Below are positions 60,064 to 64,000 of a DNA stretch of 64,000 bases, piece after piece. Each line of letters starts with the position of its first letter. The first letter of the stretch is position 1. The stretch comes from Bacteroidales bacterium UBA3844 (GTDB lineage Bacteria; Bacteroidota; Bacteroidia; Bacteroidales; Paludibacteraceae): assembly GCA_002392915.1 (NCBI GenBank), contig DGHQ01000049.1, positions 62,001 through 126,000 on the forward strand, read 5' to 3'. Made by a program: the position numbers and the translations under genes. The notes under the pieces were generated by a model that did no database searches, was not told where the DNA came from, and worked only from the letters and a program-made list of their open reading frames with translations.

Positions 60064-60167
60064 TAAATTTGCAATGTCGGAAGGAAAACAAGGGTTTTCT
60101 ACTTCCAATGGAAGTAAAAAAAGACCTTTTTGGCTGAAAAACGCCAAATTTTGCTTCCAATGGAAAT
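60064..60167 (+). promoter_or_regulatory. Promoter and paired palindromes upstream of glutamine synthetase
   Basis: TAAATTTG (60064-60071) is a -7 box. Downstream are two palindromes, ACTTCCAATGGAAGT (60101-60115, perfect arms) and GCTTCCAATGGAAAT (60153-60167), with starts 52 bp apart. Between them is a hairpin TTTGGC-TGAAAAAC-GCCAAA. The set lies wholly in the predicted leader of the gene. It could be operators for a nitrogen-responsive repressor or an RNA-level control; this is inference. Confidence 0.6.
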
Positions 60168-60205
60168 TTGAAAAATAGTAATAACATTATAAAACGAGAA
60201 TCATT

Positions 60206-62401
60206 ATGTCAAACTTAAGATTCAAAGTTGTTAGCGAGGCTTTCAAGAAGAAAGCGCTTGCAGTGACATCTCCAGAAGGGATGACATCGGAATACTACGG
60301 AAAGTATGTATTCAACCGTGAGAAGATGATTAAGTATCTTTCAAAAGAGACTTACAAGACTCTTACAAAAGCAATCGACAATGGTGAAACCCTAGACCGT
60401 ACAATCGCAAATGGTGTCGCAGCTGGTATGAAGAGCTGGGCAATGGAAATGGGAGCAACTCACTATACACACTGGTTCCAGCCTCTAACTGAGGGAACTG
60501 CAGAAAAGCACGATTCATTCATTGAATACGCAGGAATGCCTGGAGGTCCAGTCATTGAGGAGTTTTCAGGAAAACTTCTTGCGCAGGCTGAGCCAGACGC
60601 ATCGTCTTTCCCATCAGGAGGTATCCGCTCAACATTTGAGGCTCGTGGATATACAGCTTGGGATCCTTCGTCGCCTGCATTCATTGTAGAGGATACTCTT
60701 TGTATTCCGACAGTGTTCATCTCTTATACAGGTGAGCAGCTCGACTACAAGACTCCGCTTTTGAAGGCTCTTGGCGCTGTAGACAAGGCTGCTGTTGATG
60801 TTTGCCACTATTTCGATACTTCAGTTAAGAAAGTGTTCTCTTACCTTGGTTGGGAGCAGGAGTATTTCTTGGTAGACGAGGGTCTTTACGCAGCACGTCC
60901 AGACTTGCTACTTACAGGACGTACGTTGATCGGACATGAGTCTGCTAAAAACCAGCAGCTTGACGACCACTACTTCGGTGCTATTCCTCAGAGAGTTCAG
61001 GCTTTCATGCGTGACCTTGAGTTTGAGGGTTACAAATATAATATTCCATTGAAGACTCGTCACAATGAGGTTGCTCCAAACCAGTTTGAGTTGGCTCCAA
61101 TCTTCAATGAGACTAATTATGCTAACGACCAGAACCTTCTTATCATGACAATCATGGAGAAGATCGCTCGTAAGCACGGTTTCCGCGTACTTCTTCACGA
61201 GAAACCATTCGCTGGAATCAACGGTTCGGGTAAGCACAACAACTGGTCGCTTGGTACAAACACAGGTGTTGGACTATTCACACCAGGAAAAACTTCAGAG
61301 GAGAACCTACAGTTTGTGACATTCGTGGTCAACGCTTTGATGGCAGTTTACAAGAACAATGCTCTTCTAAAGGCTTCTGTAATGACTGCCCAGAATGCTC
61401 ACCGTCTTGGAGCAAACGAGGCACCTCCTGCAATCATCTCCGTCTTCCTTGGAAGCCAGATCTCCGCAGTGCTCGACAAACTAGAGAACGCAACGTCGGA
61501 AGAGGCAATTATCATGGACTCTAAGAAGAAGATGAAGCTTGCTGTCGCTACAATCCCTGAATTGCTTATCGACAACACTGACCGTAACCGTACTTCTCCA
61601 TTCGCATTCACAGGAAACAGATTCGAGTTCCGTGCTGTAGGATCATCAGCAAACTGCGCATGCGCAATGATCGCGTTAAACTCTGCAATGGCTGCTCAGC
61701 TTAAGGAGTTTAAGGCTACAGTTGACGCAAAAATCGCCGCTGGAGCAAGCAAGAGCAAAGCTTTGTTTGAGGTTATCAAGCAATACATCAAGGAGAGTAA
61801 GGCTATCCGTTTCGACGGTAATGGTTATTCAGATGAGTGGAAGGCTGAGGCTGCAAAGCGTGGTTTGAACTGCGAGACTTCAGTTCCGGTTATCTACGAC
61901 GCTTACACAACTCCAGAGTCTGTCAAGATGTTTGAGAGCCTAGGTGTGTTCAGCGAAAGAGAACTTCAGGCAAGAAACGAGATCAAGTGGGAGACATACA
62001 CAAAGAAGATCCAGATCGAGGCACGTGTGCTTGGCGATATGGCAATCAACAATATCATCCCGGTTGCGACACGTTATCAGTCGCTTCTTCTAGACAATGT
62101 CTACAAGATGACTCAGGTTTACGGAAAGGATGAGGCGTTGAAACTTGCTGGTACTGATTCAGATCTTATCCGTGAGATTTCAGAGCGTATCGCTAAGATC
62201 AAGACTTTGACAGCTGATCTAGTAGAGGCAAGAAAGGTTGCTAACAAGATTGAGGCAGAGCGTGAAAAGGCGGTAGCATACCACGACACTGTTGTTCCAT
62301 TCTTTGAGAAGATCCGTTATGAGATCGACAAACTTGAAATGATAGTTGACGATGAGATGTGGACATTGCCTAAGTATCGTGAGCTATTGTTCATCAGATA
62401 A
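60206..62401 (+). CDS. glnN: Glutamine synthetase type III
   Basis: This 731-residue cytoplasmic enzyme joins ammonia and glutamate with ATP. Length and sequence are those of GSIII, first described in Bacteroides fragilis. Motifs include FEARGYTAWDPSSPAFI, KTRHNEVAPNQFELAPIF, the metal- and ATP-site HEKPFAGINGSGKHNNWSL and NRTSPFAFTGNRFEFRAVGS. It is the likely main ammonia-assimilating enzyme. Its leader contains paired TTCCAATGGAA palindromes, so it is probably regulated by nitrogen supply. It is monocistronic with a strong terminator. Confidence 0.96.
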   Translation: MSNLRFKVVSEAFKKKALAVTSPEGMTSEYYGKYVFNREKMIKYLSKETYKTLTKAIDNGETLDRTIANGVAAGMKSWAMEMGATHYTHWFQPLTEGTAEKHDSFIEYAGMPGGPVIEEFSGKLLAQAEPDASSFPSGGIRSTFEARGYTAWDPSSPAFIVEDTLCIPTVFISYTGEQLDYKTPLLKALGAVDKAAVDVCHYFDTSVKKVFSYLGWEQEYFLVDEGLYAARPDLLLTGRTLIGHESAKNQQLDDHYFGAIPQRVQAFMRDLEFEGYKYNIPLKTRHNEVAPNQFELAPIFNETNYANDQNLLIMTIMEKIARKHGFRVLLHEKPFAGINGSGKHNNWSLGTNTGVGLFTPGKTSEENLQFVTFVVNALMAVYKNNALLKASVMTAQNAHRLGANEAPPAIISVFLGSQISAVLDKLENATSEEAIIMDSKKKMKLAVATIPELLIDNTDRNRTSPFAFTGNRFEFRAVGSSANCACAMIALNSAMAAQLKEFKATVDAKIAAGASKSKALFEVIKQYIKESKAIRFDGNGYSDEWKAEAAKRGLNCETSVPVIYDAYTTPESVKMFESLGVFSERELQARNEIKWETYTKKIQIEARVLGDMAINNIIPVATRYQSLLLDNVYKMTQVYGKDEALKLAGTDSDLIREISERIAKIKTLTADLVEARKVANKIEAEREKAVAYHDTVVPFFEKIRYEIDKLEMIVDDEMWTLPKYRELLFIR

Positions 62402-62427
62402 ATCTCATACATACTGATTAATATTAA

Positions 62428-62462
62428 AAATCCGTCGGACGCAAGTTCGGCGGATTTTTTGT
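62428..62462 (+). terminator. Terminator of glutamine synthetase
   Basis: AAATCCGTCGGACGCAAGTT then CGGCGGATTTTTTG forms a stem AAATCCGYCG/CGGCGGATTT closed by T6; it may also serve the convergent GH16 gene. Confidence 0.88.
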
Positions 62463-62482
62463 ATATAAGTAATAATTTGACT

Positions 62483-63325
62483 TTACTTTAGTTCTTTCGT
62501 AAGTTTTAGCTTCAAGACGCCATCTTCCACAACGACATTGTTGGGACGTTCAAGCACATTTTCCATCTGCCAGTTGCCTCTTCCCCAACGTTTGCTGTCG
62601 AATGAATCGAACTCATCTGTCCACTTTTCTGTAAATGAACCATCTTCGTTATAGTCGTAGACCTTGATATAGTCGATTTCTTGGGTGACGGGGATATTCT
62701 TTTGACTGAGTGTTCCTACCCACTCCGAGCTTTTGCTTGACCAGATGTTGAAACGCAGACTCTGTGGCTTGACCAATGCTGCCACCTGTTTCTTTGTGTC
62801 GTTCGACGCGTCGTTTCTTCTGATCTCTTTGCCATCGAGATACCAAGCGACGTAATCGGGAGTCCATTCTACAGTGTAGATGTGGAAATCGTTAGCGACG
62901 GGAGAATCGATCTTATGAACCTTTTCTGTTGTGACCTTGCTCTCCAATTTGCCGGTGATGATGTTCGACTGGAATCCGTTAGGCTCCTTACCAATGACCT
63001 CAATATCTATTTCATTCCAAACTTCACCGTTGCCTTTGTAGGAATCATTGTAGTAAAGGAACATTGAGCTGATGCACCCTGGAGCATAAGCCATCTTCAT
63101 CTTAGCTTCAAACTTGCCATATGTGAAGGTTTCGTTTGAAAACAACTCTGCACCAAAGAAGTTGTATTTGGCAGTCTCTTTCTTTTCTTCTTCGTCGGTA
63201 GGATTCACCACAATATCTTTGTTTCCATCCTTGTTCTCATTTTCATCGTCGTCATCCTTAGAACATGATGTGCTTCCTAACATAAATCCGAGACAAAGTA
63301 AACTGAATAATTTGATTTTTTTCAT
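62483..63325 (-). CDS. Circularly permuted GH16 glucanase (lichenase type), lipoprotein
   Basis: This lipoprotein of 280 residues (lipobox GSTSC, C21, then an Asp/Glu-rich linker) has the GH16 catalytic core with nucleophile E105 and acid/base E109 in EVWNEIDIEVIG. The domain order is permuted: it begins with YNFFGAELFSNETFTYGKFE and the strands that open normal GH16 enzymes (FTEKWTDEFDSFDSKRWGRG; NNVVVEDGVLKLKL) lie at the C-terminus. This arrangement and wording closely resemble the Fibrobacter succinogenes 1,3-1,4-beta-glucanase. It probably cleaves mixed-linkage glucan at the cell surface. The acidic residues after the cysteine may direct surface exposure. Confidence 0.92.
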   Translation of the reverse strand: MKKIKLFSLLCLGFMLGSTSCSKDDDDENENKDGNKDIVVNPTDEEEKKETAKYNFFGAELFSNETFTYGKFEAKMKMAYAPGCISSMFLYYNDSYKGNGEVWNEIDIEVIGKEPNGFQSNIITGKLESKVTTEKVHKIDSPVANDFHIYTVEWTPDYVAWYLDGKEIRRNDASNDTKKQVAALVKPQSLRFNIWSSKSSEWVGTLSQKNIPVTQEIDYIKVYDYNEDGSFTEKWTDEFDSFDSKRWGRGNWQMENVLERPNNVVVEDGVLKLKLTKELK

Positions 63326-63460
63326 CTTGTAGTTTTTTTGGTTTTCCTTTGCTCAAAAATAGGATATATTTATGGATATTTCTATTTTTCCAACTCCAAA
63401 ATTGAGAAGTTATTGAATATAAAAATTTGTATGATGACTTCCATATTCAATGTCTGCTAT

Positions 63461-63526
63461 TGTCGCTCGCACTTACGTGATTGCGAAAAAGGGAAGCTTA
63501 GATCGTTCCGTCCTTAACAATCCTCA
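63461..63526 (+). repeat. Dispersed element copy H, degenerate
   Basis: TGTCGCTCGCACTTACGTGA, GATCGTTCCGTCCTTAACAA and TCCTCA match the core of the first family. The GTGCTCGCC arm is mostly lost and the hairpin is reduced. No protein-coding gene is recognised from 63326 to the window end. Confidence 0.7.
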
Positions 63527-63776
63527 AAAACAAACTCAAACAACTTCCAAAAATTTATCAGATAGCTTTTTGTTTTTTTGTACTCAAATATTGTCAAAAT
63601 ATACATATCCAGGTTGGGAGACCATATACAATCTCCAAAAAACACTTTTGTAGAACATGTTTTTCATAATAAACCTAAATTATTGATTTTCAATAATATA
63701 TAATTTCGTATAAAATAAGGTGTTGAAGGACATATATTTTTGCGTACAATTATTAAGGTTTTGATTTAATTTTGTT

Positions 63777-63836
63777 AAAAACGTTAAAAAAACAGCGTTG
63801 CATTTAGGCGCAATTCCCACGCTGACGTTTTTATTT
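63777..63836. other. Two-tier hairpin near the window end
   Basis: AAAAACGT...ACGTTTTT encloses CAGCGT...ACGCTG and TGC...GCA, a long branched-looking stem with A and T runs at both ends. It may be a terminator for a gene or small RNA not seen here. The last 160 bp show no gene. Confidence 0.5.
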
Positions 63837-64000
63837 TAATCTCTTTAGGGAATTGGAGGGACGTAAAAGGATTTTGGAAAAGGGACACATTATTTAGGAC
63901 TGATTTTGAGTATTTTTTATTGTAAATGAATGAGTAGAAAGAGTAAAAATGGGTATTGAATCTAAACTTTAGTTGATGAAAAAATGTTATGGATTTATAA

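Overview
The window is a chromosomal segment of a member of the Bacteroidota, most likely an uncultured gut or rumen Bacteroidales. Support: promoters of the TTTG-N19/20-TAnnTTTG type; type IX secretion (T9SS) parts and cargo with C-terminal sorting domains; Bacteroidales gene neighbourhoods (holB-ricT; porG-uppS-bamA-three Skp genes-murI); a type III glutamine synthetase; BspA-like leucine-rich repeats; and secreted hemicellulases. Base composition is moderate, with clearly AT-richer islands around 15.4-19.7 kb and 32.9-34.6 kb. No rRNA or CRISPR array is visible.

Layout. 0-4 kb: ricT and holB (minus), then a WYL regulator. 4.1-6.7 kb: an AAA-ATPase/PD-(D/E)XK gene bracketed by a 21-bp direct repeat. 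6.8-8.4 kb: GyrI-like protein and glutathione peroxidase. 8.5-13.9 kb: a compact minus-strand operon for tetrapyrrole synthesis (hemE, a hemA-hemC fusion, hemD, hemB, hemL). 14-22.3 kb: accessory DNA with a DUF481 protein, an acyltransferase, a 6S-like RNA candidate, two divergent DUF4143 ATPases around an array of 33-bp units, and a wrecked KilA-N gene. 22.3-30.4 kb: hflX, recA, tilS, a T9SS cargo protein, a DUF4293 protein, an LRR protein and a PurF-like protein without its N-terminal cysteine. 30.7-34.6 kb: LRR protein, broken flavin reductase and an AT-rich ABC-ATPase plus putative nuclease pair. 34.8-39.8 kb: a tight operon (diadenylate cyclase, LolD-like ATPase, ComF, and a DnaG fused to 5-formyltetrahydrofolate cyclo-ligase). 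40.2-47.2 kb: envelope assembly cluster, tRNA-Trp and murI. 48-49.6 kb: HAD phosphatase, VanZ-like protein and initiator tRNA. 50.3-63.3 kb: tandem GH26 mannanase, PorZ, argB, rdgB, rpmH, GH30, glutamine synthetase III and a circularly permuted GH16 glucanase.

The genes form several coherent modules: heme precursors up to the uroporphyrinogen decarboxylase step; outer-membrane and T9SS assembly (BamA, Skp, PorG, PorZ) with cargo that uses it (GH26, GH30, the gliding-type protein); and hemicellulose or mixed-linkage glucan degradation.

The most unusual features are not ordinary genes. (1) Arrays of dyad-containing 33-bp units, one spanning the divergent ATPase promoter region (eight units in register) and a shorter orphan array near 2.7 kb. 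(2) A MITE-like dispersed intergenic element, present in at least eight copies, whose hairpin stem co-varies between copies and one copy of which interrupts the KilA-N gene. (3) Unusual protein architectures: DnaG-MTHFS, GluTR with a HemC that lacks domain 3, a Cys-less PurF and a permuted lichenase. (4) A possible two-gene defence system (AAA_15-type ATPase with a PD-(D/E)XK-like partner).
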